This document shows positions 1-8,258 of a stretch of DNA of 12,583 nt, piece by piece (within the stretch, counting starts at the first letter, position 1; the number at the start of each line of letters is the position of its first letter). A program made the position numbers and the translations under genes. The notes below the pieces were generated by a model that saw nothing but the letters and a program-made list of their open reading frames with translations, was not told the origin of the DNA and searched no databases. This DNA is from JBGTCD01 sp041749015 (GTDB lineage: Bacteria; Bacteroidota; Bacteroidia; Cytophagales; Cyclobacteriaceae). The stretch lies in contig JBGTCD010000152.1 of NCBI GenBank assembly GCA_041749015.1, positions 1-12,583 of the forward strand. The letters run 5' to 3'.

Positions 1-353
1 TAAAGGAGATAGTTTCCTTTATACGGTAGAAAGCACCCGGTAGATTTTTTAAGAAATAATATTTTCCTCGTGTTTAAGCTGAGAGTTTATCTTTTCATAA
101 TACTGGCTTAACACATTCCCAAATATAAATCAAGAAATTGCAAGCTCAAGTCACACTCGAATTTGAAATTGCCAGGGAGTAGCATTTCAAGGAATTAAAT
201 TTCTGAAAACTTAACTTAATAATAATATCAAAAAAAAAGAGATGTAGAGTATTGTTATTATGTTTGAACATTACTACATTTATATTACGATTTTCTATAC
301 GTGAGTTTAACCCAAAATTGAATGATTTCTTATTTAACAATTCAGTATTGATT
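1..353. other. Gene-free leader upstream of susC
   Basis: These 353 bases hold no gene that I can support. Every plus frame is broken by stops, and the only longer open frame, on the minus strand (146-340), has a low-complexity translation. Frame 2 stays open from the window edge to a TAG at 41-43, so bases 2-43 could be the last 13 codons of an upstream gene, but nothing in them is recognisable. A 7-bp inverted repeat (TAAAGGA at 1-7, TCCTTTA at 15-21) could form a small hairpin but has no T-tract after it. The region is AT-rich and includes an A9 run near 230-238. It most likely carries the promoter and 5' untranslated region of the susC operon. Confidence 0.6.
259..266 (+). promoter_or_regulatory. 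Candidate Bacteroidota -7 promoter element
   Basis: TATGTTTG fits the Bacteroidota -7 consensus TAnnTTTG and is the only such match I found in the leader. It lies 87 bases before the susC ATG, which would give a 5' untranslated region of about 80 bases. No TTTG-type -33 element is present at the expected spacing, where the sequence is A-rich instead. The call is therefore weak. It does fit with susC starting at 354 and not at the in-frame TTG at 252, which lies upstream of this element. Confidence 0.3.
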
Positions 354-3300
354 ATGAAAAAATTACTACTAATACTATTTATTTGTTTACCTCTTTTGTC
401 CTATTCCCAAAATAGAATAAGCGTATCAGGTAATGTAATGGACGAAAGCGGTATTCCATTGGCAGGTGCAACAGTTATGGAAAGTGGTACCTCAAATGGC
501 ACTATCACGGATATTGACGGAAATTTCAAAATTGACGTCTCCCCTACGGCTCAATTGTCAGTAAGCTATTTGGGATTCACCACATTTTCATTTGCTGCGA
601 CAAAGCAAAATATTACAATTCAACTTACTCCAGAGACCGGTACTTTGGATGAGGTAGTGGTAATAGGATATGGAACTAGTAAAAGAAGTGATGTAACAGG
701 TTCCGTTTCTTCAGTTTCAGCAGACAAAATAAGAGATCTTCCAGTTCCAAATTTTGAGCAGGCATTAAAAGGTCAAGTCGCGGGTGTTAGTGTTGTACAA
801 AATTCAGGATCACCTAGTTCTGGTACGACCATAAGAATTAGAGGTAATGGCTCAATTACCGCAGGCAATGATCCACTATATGTTATAGATGGTTTCCCTG
901 TAAGCGGTGGTACAGGAGGTCAAGGTGGCATCCCAGGGGGAGGAAACCCGATGAATACCATCAATCCAAATGATATAGTCTCGATCGATATTCTAAAAGA
1001 CGCTTCAGCAACGGCAATATATGGTTCTAGAGGCGCCAATGGTGTCGTGATTATAACCACAAAAACAGGTAGAAAAGGAAAAAGCACTTTATCTTTTGAC
1101 ACCTATAGAGGAGTTCAATCTACAACAAGAAAATTGGATGTATTAAGTCCCGAAGAATTTGCAGCCTATCACATTGAATCCAGGGAAAACGGATGGATTA
1201 GAGATGGTGGAAACCCAAATACTATTAATGCGAACAGAGGTAGATTTAGAGTAGCTGAAATGTATTTTGACCCTTCTCAATGGAACAGAACTGATTGGCA
1301 GGATGAAGTTTTAAGGTCAGGAACTATCCAAAATTACAATTTATCAGCTACTGGCGGCACAGAAAATCTTAGGTATGCGATATCCGGTGGCTATTTAAAA
1401 AATGAAGGGATAATCATAGGCTCTTCTATGGATAGATATTCTTTTAGAACTAATCTAGAGGCCGATATTACAAGTAAGGTTAGGACAGGACTGAGATTTA
1501 CTTCGTCCTATGTAACCAATGATCAGGTGCCTACAGAAGGGCATTTTAGAGATGCTATTGTAGGAATGGCTTTAAGGCTAACCCCATTGATTGGACCATA
1601 TGATGAAGCCGGCAATTACACTAATCCTTTGGCAATGAGAAATGTACAAGGGATAGGCAGTCTTGGGGCAGTCGATAATCCGGTGGCAGTTGCCAATGAA
1701 GATCTGTATGATCTGGATCAAGGAAGGCTTTTGGCCAACTCTTACCTGGAATTTGATATTTTAAACAACTTAACCTTTAGATCTTCACTAGGAATAGATT
1801 ATAAAACAAATCTGGTGAATGTTTTTCGAAGCTCTTTAACAGGCCGTTCCGGAACGCCTCCCCCTAATCCTCAAATAGGTCATGCTATTTCATCTCAAAG
1901 CATAAACTGGTTAAATGAAAATCTACTCACCTATAACAATTTATTCAACAATGTGCACAGGGTTGAAGCAATAGCTGGTTATTCTTCACAGAAAAACGAT
2001 TATCGGGTAGTAAGGGTAAATGGAAGGGAATACCCCAATGATAAAATACCTTATGTAAGTGCTGCAGGAATTGTTGAGTCTGGTACAGCAAACAGGAACC
2101 AATGGTCTTTAATATCATATTTTACCAGGGTTAATTATTCATTTGATAACAAATACTTCGTTACAGCTACTTTGAGACAGGATGGTTCTTCCAGATTTGG
2201 GGAAAGGAATAAGTATGGAACATTTCCATCTGCTGCACTAGCCTGGAGAATGTCAGATGAAAATTTTATGCAAAATTTTGACTTTCTGACAGATTTAAAA
2301 TGGCGGGTAAGTTATGGTGTATCAGGAAATGATCAAATACCACAATACCAACACATCCCTAATATAGTAAACCTTTCTTATGTCCTGGGGGCTAATCAAA
2401 ACCTTGTAAATGCAACTGCAGCAGGTAGATTATCTAACCCTTTTGTGACTTGGGAAACAAGTCGCTCATTTAATTTAGGATTAGATATCTCCATTCTTAA
2501 AAACAGGATTATGTTCACTGCCGATGCATATAAATCCAATACCGATGGTCTGCTCCTTAATGTAAATATTCCTGCTGTTGCCGGCTTCACAAACACCCTT
2601 GAAAATGTAGGTGAAGTTCAAAATAATGGACTAGAATTAAGTATCGCTACTGTAAACACGGTTGGTGAATTTAAATGGAATTCCTCAATCAATTATAGTA
2701 TGAACAGAAATAAGGTCCTTGCATTGGGTGGTTCGGCCGGTGATTTTATAGATGCTGATGTGCAAAGAACCGTGGTAGGCCGACCTATGGGTTTGTTTTA
2801 TGTGCGTGTGACGGACGGGATTTTTAATAATATGGAAGAGATCAATAGTCATGCTTCACAAGACAATAATCCCTTTCCCGGGTACAGGAGATTCAAGGAT
2901 GTAAATGAAGATGGTGTAATCAATAATGACGACAGAGATTTTGTTGGTGATCCTAATCCAGATTTCACCTTCGGCTTCACAAATAACTTTTCTTATAAAG
3001 GTTTCCAGTTGAATGTAATTATTAATGGATCCTATGGTAATGATATTTTTTACAAATATGCAACCGGTGCAAATATGAATGGTAATTTAAATCAAGATGC
3101 CGTTGTATTAGGAAGATGGAGATCTCCAGAGGATCCAGGCACGGGAAATATTCCTTCTGCATTATTTGGATTTACCACCCTGTCAGATATCAACTCTGAT
3201 TTTTATATCCATGATGGTTCCTTTTTAAGGATAGCAAACATTACTCTTGGTTATCAGTTTCCACCAGCTGTTTTGAGCAATTTGGGATTGCAAAGCCTAA

Positions 3301-3461
3301 GGATATATGTCAGTGGTCAAAACCTATTTACTTTCACTAAATATCCTGGTTATGACCCTGAAATAGCATCTGGTGGAGGAAATCCTTTGAGTTTCGCAAA
3401 TGATGGCGGGATTTACCCAATGTCGAAAGTTATTTCCGCAGGGTTGAACCTAAGCCTTTAA
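354..3461 (+). CDS. susC: SusC/RagA-family TonB-dependent outer-membrane transporter
   Basis: This is the outer-membrane channel of a SusCD importer, energised by TonB and expected to take glycan fragments into the periplasm. The 1035-residue product is normal in length for SusC. Residues 1-18 form a signal peptide ending SYS before Gln19. Residues 22-92 form the carboxypeptidase-regulatory-like Ig domain typical of SusC (GNVxDESGxPLAGATV, then DIDGNFKI and SYLGF). The TonB-box region is LDEVVVIGYGTSKRSDVTG, near residues 98-116. The plug follows, with LKGQVAGVSV, IRIRG, LYVIDG and the SusC signature DILKDASATAIYGSRGANG around 212-230. The rest is the beta-barrel, ending in Leu after SAGLNLS. 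I chose the ATG at 354 because it gives a clean signal peptide directly; an upstream in-frame TTG at 252 would add 34 residues with no matching feature. susD follows 46 bases later. The import substrate cannot be read from the sequence. Confidence 0.96.
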   Translation: MKKLLLILFICLPLLSYSQNRISVSGNVMDESGIPLAGATVMESGTSNGTITDIDGNFKIDVSPTAQLSVSYLGFTTFSFAATKQNITIQLTPETGTLDEVVVIGYGTSKRSDVTGSVSSVSADKIRDLPVPNFEQALKGQVAGVSVVQNSGSPSSGTTIRIRGNGSITAGNDPLYVIDGFPVSGGTGGQGGIPGGGNPMNTINPNDIVSIDILKDASATAIYGSRGANGVVIITTKTGRKGKSTLSFDTYRGVQSTTRKLDVLSPEEFAAYHIESRENGWIRDGGNPNTINANRGRFRVAEMYFDPSQWNRTDWQDEVLRSGTIQNYNLSATGGTENLRYAISGGYLKNEGIIIGSSMDRYSFRTNLEADITSKVRTGLRFTSSYVTNDQVPTEGHFRDAIVGMALRLTPLIGPYDEAGNYTNPLAMRNVQGIGSLGAVDNPVAVANEDLYDLDQGRLLANSYLEFDILNNLTFRSSLGIDYKTNLVNVFRSSLTGRSGTPPPNPQIGHAISSQSINWLNENLLTYNNLFNNVHRVEAIAGYSSQKNDYRVVRVNGREYPNDKIPYVSAAGIVESGTANRNQWSLISYFTRVNYSFDNKYFVTATLRQDGSSRFGERNKYGTFPSAALAWRMSDENFMQNFDFLTDLKWRVSYGVSGNDQIPQYQHIPNIVNLSYVLGANQNLVNATAAGRLSNPFVTWETSRSFNLGLDISILKNRIMFTADAYKSNTDGLLLNVNIPAVAGFTNTLENVGEVQNNGLELSIATVNTVGEFKWNSSINYSMNRNKVLALGGSAGDFIDADVQRTVVGRPMGLFYVRVTDGIFNNMEEINSHASQDNNPFPGYRRFKDVNEDGVINNDDRDFVGDPNPDFTFGFTNNFSYKGFQLNVIINGSYGNDIFYKYATGANMNGNLNQDAVVLGRWRSPEDPGTGNIPSALFGFTTLSDINSDFYIHDGSFLRIANITLGYQFPPAVLSNLGLQSLRIYVSGQNLFTFTKYPGYDPEIASGGGNPLSFANDGGIYPMSKVISAGLNLSL

Positions 3462-3507
3462 ATAATTATGATGTAGTAACCTTTGAAATAATTTAATAAA
3501 GAAAGAA

Positions 3508-4962
3508 ATGAAAAATATTTATCGATTCGTTTTGTTAATAACCTCTTTTCTTATTCTTGAGGCATGTAGTGAGGATTTCATTAACCTGTCACCTCTTGAC
3601 CAGGCAAATGTTGGGAATTCCTTTGTTACTCCTAATGATGCAAATTTAGCTGTTTTGGGGATTTATGCTGCTTTGCAAGGTGGGGACTACCCCATTGATA
3701 TGTCAATGCTTACAGAATTTATCGCGGATAACGCCTATGCACAGGGACATCGGCTCAGCGCAAGTGGCGCTGAAGACTTAAGGGAACTTGCATTCTTCCA
3801 ATTCACTGATCAAAATGGCATAATGAGAAGTACATGGACCCGGTCCTACAGGGGAATATCCAGGGCCAATATGTTGTTGGGAAGAATTGACGGAATTCCT
3901 TTTAATGATCAAGACCTTAAAGATCAATATATTGGAGAGTCCAAATTCTTACGAGCCAATTTTTATTTTGATCTGTTAAGATTTTATGGGGGTGTTCCTG
4001 TTTCTCTAAAGGAAATTGAATCGGCTGAGGAAGCATTTGCATTAGGCAGGGAAAGTGAGGAATATGTTTATGATGTAATCATAACAGATTTAGAGGAGGC
4101 GATTGAGCTCTTACCTACTTCTCACAATAACACAAATCTTGGGAGAGCAACAGAAGGTGCGGCAAAAGCTCTTCTGGCAAAAGTATTACTTACCCAGGGC
4201 GAGGATTATGGTCGGGCAGTTACCCTGCTCACCCAGCTTACGAATGACTATGGTTATGTTTTAATGTCTTCTTATGAAGAAGTATTTGATACAGATAACA
4301 CAGCGGAGTCGATATTTGAAGTTCAATATACATCAAGTGCGCCCGGAGCGGGTAATCCCTACGTAGATCACTTCCTCCCTGAAGACAATACCGCAGGTGT
4401 GGATATTTTTGGACCAGATTTCCAGGGTCGTGGGGGCCGTGGGTGGAGTCTTGCAGACCCTGATCTTGTCAATGCTCATGAAGGAGCAGATGAAAGAAGA
4501 GACTATAATTATATGCAGTATTTTTCGAATATGGAGGCATCGAATGTTTATTTGGTAAGAAAGTACCGTGGTGCCCCAACCAGCCCATTAAATTCAGAGG
4601 ATAATATTATTCTATTTCGTTATGCAGATGTTCTTTTAATGCTTGCTGAAGCTATTAATGAAAACAATAACGGACCTACACCAGAGGCATACGATGCTGT
4701 AGATCAGGTAAGGGTTAGGGCAGGTTTGCTACCATGGGCCCGGACCATGAGCTATTCAACTTTTAAGGAGGAATTACTTGAAGAAAGAAGATTGGAATTT
4801 GCTTTTGAAAACCATAGGTGGTTTGACCTAAAAAGATTTGGAATGGCTTTTGAAATTCTTTCTGCCAAAGGTTATGCAATCGAGCCGCACCACCTATTAT
4901 TCCCTATTTCGAGAAGTGAATTTGAAATAAATCCAAACATCACGCAAAACCCAGGGTATTAA
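3508..4962 (+). CDS. susD: SusD/RagB-family surface glycan-binding lipoprotein
   Basis: This is the surface lid protein that pairs with SusC, binds the incoming ligand and closes over the transporter. The 484-residue length is normal for the family. The signal peptide ends in the lipobox LEAC, so Cys20 is the predicted lipidated residue. The acidic SED just after it fits the Bacteroidota lipoprotein export signal that directs proteins to the cell surface. Family landmarks are the N-terminal LSPLDQANVGNSF segment, the TPR-type helical region with KFLRANFYFDLLRFYGGVPV (about 145-164), YADVLLMLAEAINE (about 372-385), LLEERRLEFAFENHRWFDLKRFG, and the canonical C-terminal LFPISRSEFEINPNITQNPGY. 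It lies 46 bases after susC with an A-rich stretch (AAAGAAAGAA) before the ATG. The next gene begins on the base immediately after its stop codon, so the two are probably translationally coupled. Confidence 0.96.
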   Translation: MKNIYRFVLLITSFLILEACSEDFINLSPLDQANVGNSFVTPNDANLAVLGIYAALQGGDYPIDMSMLTEFIADNAYAQGHRLSASGAEDLRELAFFQFTDQNGIMRSTWTRSYRGISRANMLLGRIDGIPFNDQDLKDQYIGESKFLRANFYFDLLRFYGGVPVSLKEIESAEEAFALGRESEEYVYDVIITDLEEAIELLPTSHNNTNLGRATEGAAKALLAKVLLTQGEDYGRAVTLLTQLTNDYGYVLMSSYEEVFDTDNTAESIFEVQYTSSAPGAGNPYVDHFLPEDNTAGVDIFGPDFQGRGGRGWSLADPDLVNAHEGADERRDYNYMQYFSNMEASNVYLVRKYRGAPTSPLNSEDNIILFRYADVLLMLAEAINENNNGPTPEAYDAVDQVRVRAGLLPWARTMSYSTFKEELLEERRLEFAFENHRWFDLKRFGMAFEILSAKGYAIEPHHLLFPISRSEFEINPNITQNPGY

Positions 4963-6243
4963 ATGAAATACAAAGGAATATATATAACCTTGTTCAACAA
5001 AATTCTATTAGGGTGTTGTTTGGGCCTTTTATTAATGGCCACTACTCCTCTGGACAACAGGGTTATTTCTAATTCCTTAGGTGGTACACAATTAATTGAT
5101 GAGGTTTTAATTAGCAAAGCATTTCCACTTTTAGGGTTTTTAAAGAAAGAGGATTCCATCTTACGCAACAACACAGTTATAAGAAATGTCACCAAAAATT
5201 TAGTCTTAAGATTAGAAGATGGGTTGCACAAGGATTTAAAAGTTGGGGAATATGGTCGATTAATCCAATGGCAAGACACAGAAATCACAATTATAGGAAA
5301 TGAATTGATCAACTTATACCAAAGGGAAAGTTCATTTAAAACCTTAGTAGCAGAATTGAGAAAAAGTGGACAGTATAACCTATACGAAAAGGAAAATGAC
5401 ACTACCCTTATAAGGAAAGCCTGGAGGGATGTTGCTTATGGGATTAATAACATACTGAAAATTTACGTTCAGGGTGAAAAACCTCTTTACCCCAAAATCG
5501 ATTCCATTGGTTACAGCCAAAACGACCAGAATTTCAAAAATAAAATAAGGACAAGTTTTAAAAATCAACTGGAAAACTTCAATCAAAATAAAAACCTGTT
5601 TTATATGCTTCCATTAAATACAGGTATTGCTGCTTTAAATATTAATGAAAGAGATGAGGCCACGCGTTATGAGCCTTTGGATCAAGGGGAAAATAGGAAA
5701 ACAAAAAAATACATAAAGACCATAAACTGGGAATCTTATAATTATAGTGTTTTACTAGTCCCTGGGCAAGGGCCATCCATTGTTGGACAGAGGCTCGATC
5801 CATTGAGTATATATCGATGCACCTTGGCTGCTGAGAGATATAAAAATAAAATAGCCCCAATAATTGTGGTTTCAGGTGGCCATGTGCATCCAAATAAGAC
5901 CCAATTTTCTGAAGCGGTCGAAATGAAAAAATACTTAATTGAAGAGCTTGAAATCCCGGAAGAGGCAATACTGATAGAACCACATGCCCGACATACTACC
6001 ACCAATTTAAGGAATACCACCCGATTGATAAATAGTTACAGCATCCCATTTCATCTGCCCGTGATGATTGTGACCAGCGAAGCACAGAACAATTACATCA
6101 ATGGAAAGATGGGGTCAAGAGCAAAAAAGGAATTAGGATACATGCCGTATAAAAATTTAAGAAAACTTAATACAAACGAAAGCGAATTTCATCCGACTCT
6201 TCTTTCCCTTCAAGCGAATCCCTTCGATATTTTGGATCCGTAA
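4963..6243 (+). CDS. Exported DUF218/YdcF-like protein with long N-terminal region
   Basis: The C-terminal half belongs to the DUF218 (ElyC/SanA/YdcF) fold family, whose biochemical activity is poorly defined; some members are linked to cell-envelope processes and YdcF is reported to bind S-adenosylmethionine. Matching motifs are VLLVPGQGP (263-271), a DPLSIYRCTLAAERY helix, IIVVSGGHV (300-308), SEAVEMKKYLIEE (316-328), ILIEPHARHTTTNLRN (336-351), MIVTSEAQN (368-376) and the C-terminal NPFDILDP. Residues 13-28 are hydrophobic (KILLGCCLGLLLMATT) and suggest a signal peptide or membrane anchor, so the protein probably works in the periplasm. A Cys18-Cys19 pair leaves lipidation possible, though the lipobox is poor. 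Residues 30-260 are charged, largely helical in character and match no family I know. The ATG directly abuts the susD stop, and the sulfatase gene follows after 22 bases, so the gene looks like an integral part of this locus. Its role here is unknown. Confidence 0.8.
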   Translation: MKYKGIYITLFNKILLGCCLGLLLMATTPLDNRVISNSLGGTQLIDEVLISKAFPLLGFLKKEDSILRNNTVIRNVTKNLVLRLEDGLHKDLKVGEYGRLIQWQDTEITIIGNELINLYQRESSFKTLVAELRKSGQYNLYEKENDTTLIRKAWRDVAYGINNILKIYVQGEKPLYPKIDSIGYSQNDQNFKNKIRTSFKNQLENFNQNKNLFYMLPLNTGIAALNINERDEATRYEPLDQGENRKTKKYIKTINWESYNYSVLLVPGQGPSIVGQRLDPLSIYRCTLAAERYKNKIAPIIVVSGGHVHPNKTQFSEAVEMKKYLIEELEIPEEAILIEPHARHTTTNLRNTTRLINSYSIPFHLPVMIVTSEAQNNYINGKMGSRAKKELGYMPYKNLRKLNTNESEFHPTLLSLQANPFDILDP

Positions 6244-6265
6244 ATAAATTTTAAAAATCAGTAAA

Positions 6266-7666
6266 ATGAAAAACATAATACTTTCAATTTCTATAATATT
6301 CTTTCTGTTCAACTCAAATTGCAAGGGGATAGCACAAAATAATGATCTAGGCAAAAACTCCAAACCTAATATAGTTTTTCTGTTTTCTGATGATCAAAGT
6401 GTGCCTGATTTAGGGTCTTACGGGAATTCAGTAATCCATACCCCAAATTTAGATTTAATGGCCAAAGAAAGTATGCTTTTCACAAGGGCATATGTGCCTG
6501 CGCCTCAATGTAGCCCAACGCGGGCAGCTATTTTAACAGGACGATCCCCTCATACTACAGGTGCATCGCGGTTACACGTAGATGCAAAAAGTAATTATAC
6601 TTCACTAATTGAATTGTTGAACGATGCAGGATATTTTACCGGGGCTTACCGTAAGGTACATCAAAAAAATATACAATCACAGTTTGATTTTTACGGGGGC
6701 GCAAAGAAAGAGCTCTCCGCATTTTTTAAGGAATTACCCAAAGGGCAGCCCTTCTATCTGTGGTTTGGTTCCAGGGATCCACACAGGCCGTACAATCTTG
6801 AAGAATATGATTATAAGCATGATCCCAAAACAGTAATTGTCCCGGATTATCTGCCCGATACAGATTCTGTAAGACAGGATATTGCCAACTATTATAATGA
6901 AATAACCCGTTTTGATTTAGAATCAGGGGAAATTCTAAAATTATTAGAGGAGTATGGATTGACAGATAATACCATTGTAGTGATGACGAGCGACAATGGA
7001 ATGCCTTTCCCAAGAGCAAAATCAACTTTATATGAGCCCGGTGTTCAGGTACCATTATTAATTAAATGGCCAGGCATAGTCAAAGAGGGGCAAAGTACTG
7101 ATGCTCTCGTGAATTTGATGGACCTTACAACTACCTGGCTGGAAGCAGCAGGGATAGAAGTACCCGAGGATATGGAAGGTCAATCCCTTTTATCAATTCT
7201 AAGCGGAGAAGAAAAGAAGGATATTCGGGATTATGTTTTTGTAGAAAGGAACTGGCATGACAACTGGGATCCAATGAGGGGGGTAATAGGCAAGAAATAC
7301 AAACTAATTCAAAATTATAGGCCTGAAGCCGGCACTATACATACCTTGGATCGATTGTTTTCACCCACATGGGATGAATTTGAAAGATTGCAAAAGGAAG
7401 GTAAATTAAATAAGAAACTGCAATACTACTTTGATGCTACCAAACCTGTAATTGAGTTTTATGATTTAGAGAATGATCCCGGTGAATGGAACAACCTGGC
7501 GGATGACCCTCAATTTCAGGATTTGATTGAGGAATACCAACAGGCGCTTTCAGACTGGATGAATAAAACCCATGATTTCCTTCCTTCACCTAAAGATGCC
7601 TTTCCTCCACGAAGTGGGTTTAGTGAAATTTATGACGTCCTTGAAGCAGAGGAATTTAAAAAATAA
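6266..7666 (+). CDS. S1-family sulfatase, heparan N-sulfatase (sulfamidase)-like
   Basis: This is a formylglycine-dependent sulfatase that hydrolyses a sulfate ester or N-sulfo group from a sugar. The signature CSPTRAAILTGR has Cys82 in the C-x-P-x-R context that anaerobic or FGE-type maturation enzymes convert to formylglycine. Predicted calcium ligands are Asp42 and Asp43 (FSDDQ) and Asp243-Asn244 (TSDNG). Other active-site residues are Arg86, Lys130 and His132 (RKVH), His173 (SRDPHRPYN) and Lys252. By eye and from memory, the pattern SDNGMPFPRAKSTLYEPG and the C-terminal ENDPGEWNNLADDP...THDF resemble human sulfamidase (SGSH) and thus SulfAtlas S1_8 more than other S1 groups. N-sulfoglucosamine is a possible substrate, but the subfamily also covers other activities. 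Residues 1-24 look like a signal peptide cleaved near IAQ; Cys19 sits in a poor lipobox. At 466 residues the protein is full length. No maturase gene is in the window. Confidence 0.93.
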   Translation: MKNIILSISIIFFLFNSNCKGIAQNNDLGKNSKPNIVFLFSDDQSVPDLGSYGNSVIHTPNLDLMAKESMLFTRAYVPAPQCSPTRAAILTGRSPHTTGASRLHVDAKSNYTSLIELLNDAGYFTGAYRKVHQKNIQSQFDFYGGAKKELSAFFKELPKGQPFYLWFGSRDPHRPYNLEEYDYKHDPKTVIVPDYLPDTDSVRQDIANYYNEITRFDLESGEILKLLEEYGLTDNTIVVMTSDNGMPFPRAKSTLYEPGVQVPLLIKWPGIVKEGQSTDALVNLMDLTTTWLEAAGIEVPEDMEGQSLLSILSGEEKKDIRDYVFVERNWHDNWDPMRGVIGKKYKLIQNYRPEAGTIHTLDRLFSPTWDEFERLQKEGKLNKKLQYYFDATKPVIEFYDLENDPGEWNNLADDPQFQDLIEEYQQALSDWMNKTHDFLPSPKDAFPPRSGFSEIYDVLEAEEFKK

Positions 7667-7671
7667 TCAGG

Positions 7672-8256
7672 ATGAACCAAAGAGAAGTTGAAATGGAAAA
7701 AGAAAGCGCAATAATCAAACCACCTCACATAACCTTCATAAGTGGGGATTTATCCGGCAAGGAAGTCATTCACAAAACAAAAAAAATCAAGGAATTGGAC
7801 GGTTTGTTTGAGAACATTGAAGCCTTCCAAAAAATGGATGGAGAACAAATTGCCTATGAAGTAGATGCATATTTTCCAATACCAAACGGAACAGAGGGTG
7901 GTTTGTTTTTTGGGATTACTCACTTGAATCCTGGATTAGTTGGCGATGAATATTTTATGACCCATGGGCATTATCATGAAGTAGAAAACCGGGGTGAATT
8001 TTATTGGGGGATTGAAGGTGAAGGTGTGTTGTTGCTTATGGATAAAGCCGGTGAAACAAGAGGAGAATTTATGGTTCCTGGAAGTTTGCATTATATACCA
8101 GGCTTTACGGCACATAGAGTTGTCAATACCAGCGATACCATCCTACGTTTCGGTGCCTGCTGGCCGGCAGATGCAGGGTATAATTATGGCTCAATTAATA
8201 CTAAAGGGTTCAGCAAGAGGGTAAAAAATAGGAATGGTAGTCCACAATTGATTTAA
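7672..8256 (+). CDS. Cupin-type glucose-6-phosphate isomerase
   Basis: The product matches the metal-dependent cupin phosphoglucose isomerase family known from Pyrococcus and other archaea and found in some bacteria, which interconverts glucose 6-phosphate and fructose 6-phosphate in the cytoplasm. The metal site is intact: His100 and His102 in GHYH, Glu109 in GEFYWGIEGEGVLLL, and His148 in YIPGFTAHRVVNT. The 39-residue gap from Glu to the last His is the same as in the Pyrococcus furiosus enzyme. The C-terminal CWPADAGYNYGSI is also typical of the family. The length of 194 residues is normal. There is no signal peptide. The start lies five bases after the sulfatase stop (TAATCAGGATG), but an internal Met8 (base 7693) preceded by AGAGAAG is an equally plausible start. 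The ROK kinase begins two bases after its stop, so the kinase and isomerase are probably made together. Specificity for another aldose phosphate cannot be excluded. Confidence 0.88.
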   Translation: MNQREVEMEKESAIIKPPHITFISGDLSGKEVIHKTKKIKELDGLFENIEAFQKMDGEQIAYEVDAYFPIPNGTEGGLFFGITHLNPGLVGDEYFMTHGHYHEVENRGEFYWGIEGEGVLLLMDKAGETRGEFMVPGSLHYIPGFTAHRVVNTSDTILRFGACWPADAGYNYGSINTKGFSKRVKNRNGSPQLI

Positions 8257-8258
8257 CC

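Noticed and set aside
1..21. Inverted repeat TAAAGGA / TCCTTTA as a terminator of an upstream gene
   Set aside because: The stem has only seven AT-rich base pairs and no T-tract follows.
2..43. Thirteen open codons as the 3' end of an upstream gene
   Set aside because: Too short to judge, and no conserved C-terminal motif is seen; noted only as a possibility.
146..340. A 64-codon minus-strand open frame in the leader
   Set aside because: The translation is low-complexity and Asn/Phe-rich with no recognisable domain, and it overlaps the probable susC promoter region.
252..353. Upstream in-frame extension of susC starting with TTG at 252
   Set aside because: The 34 extra residues have no signal-peptide character, and the ATG at 354 directly precedes a normal signal peptide.
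3462..3507. TAACCTTTG in the susC-susD gap as a promoter -7 element
   Set aside because: The spacing between TA and TTTG is three bases instead of the two in the consensus, and susC and susD are normally cotranscribed.
4959..5402. A 147-codon minus-strand open frame opposite the DUF218 gene
   Set aside because: It is antisense to a gene with clear family motifs, and its translation resembles nothing I know.
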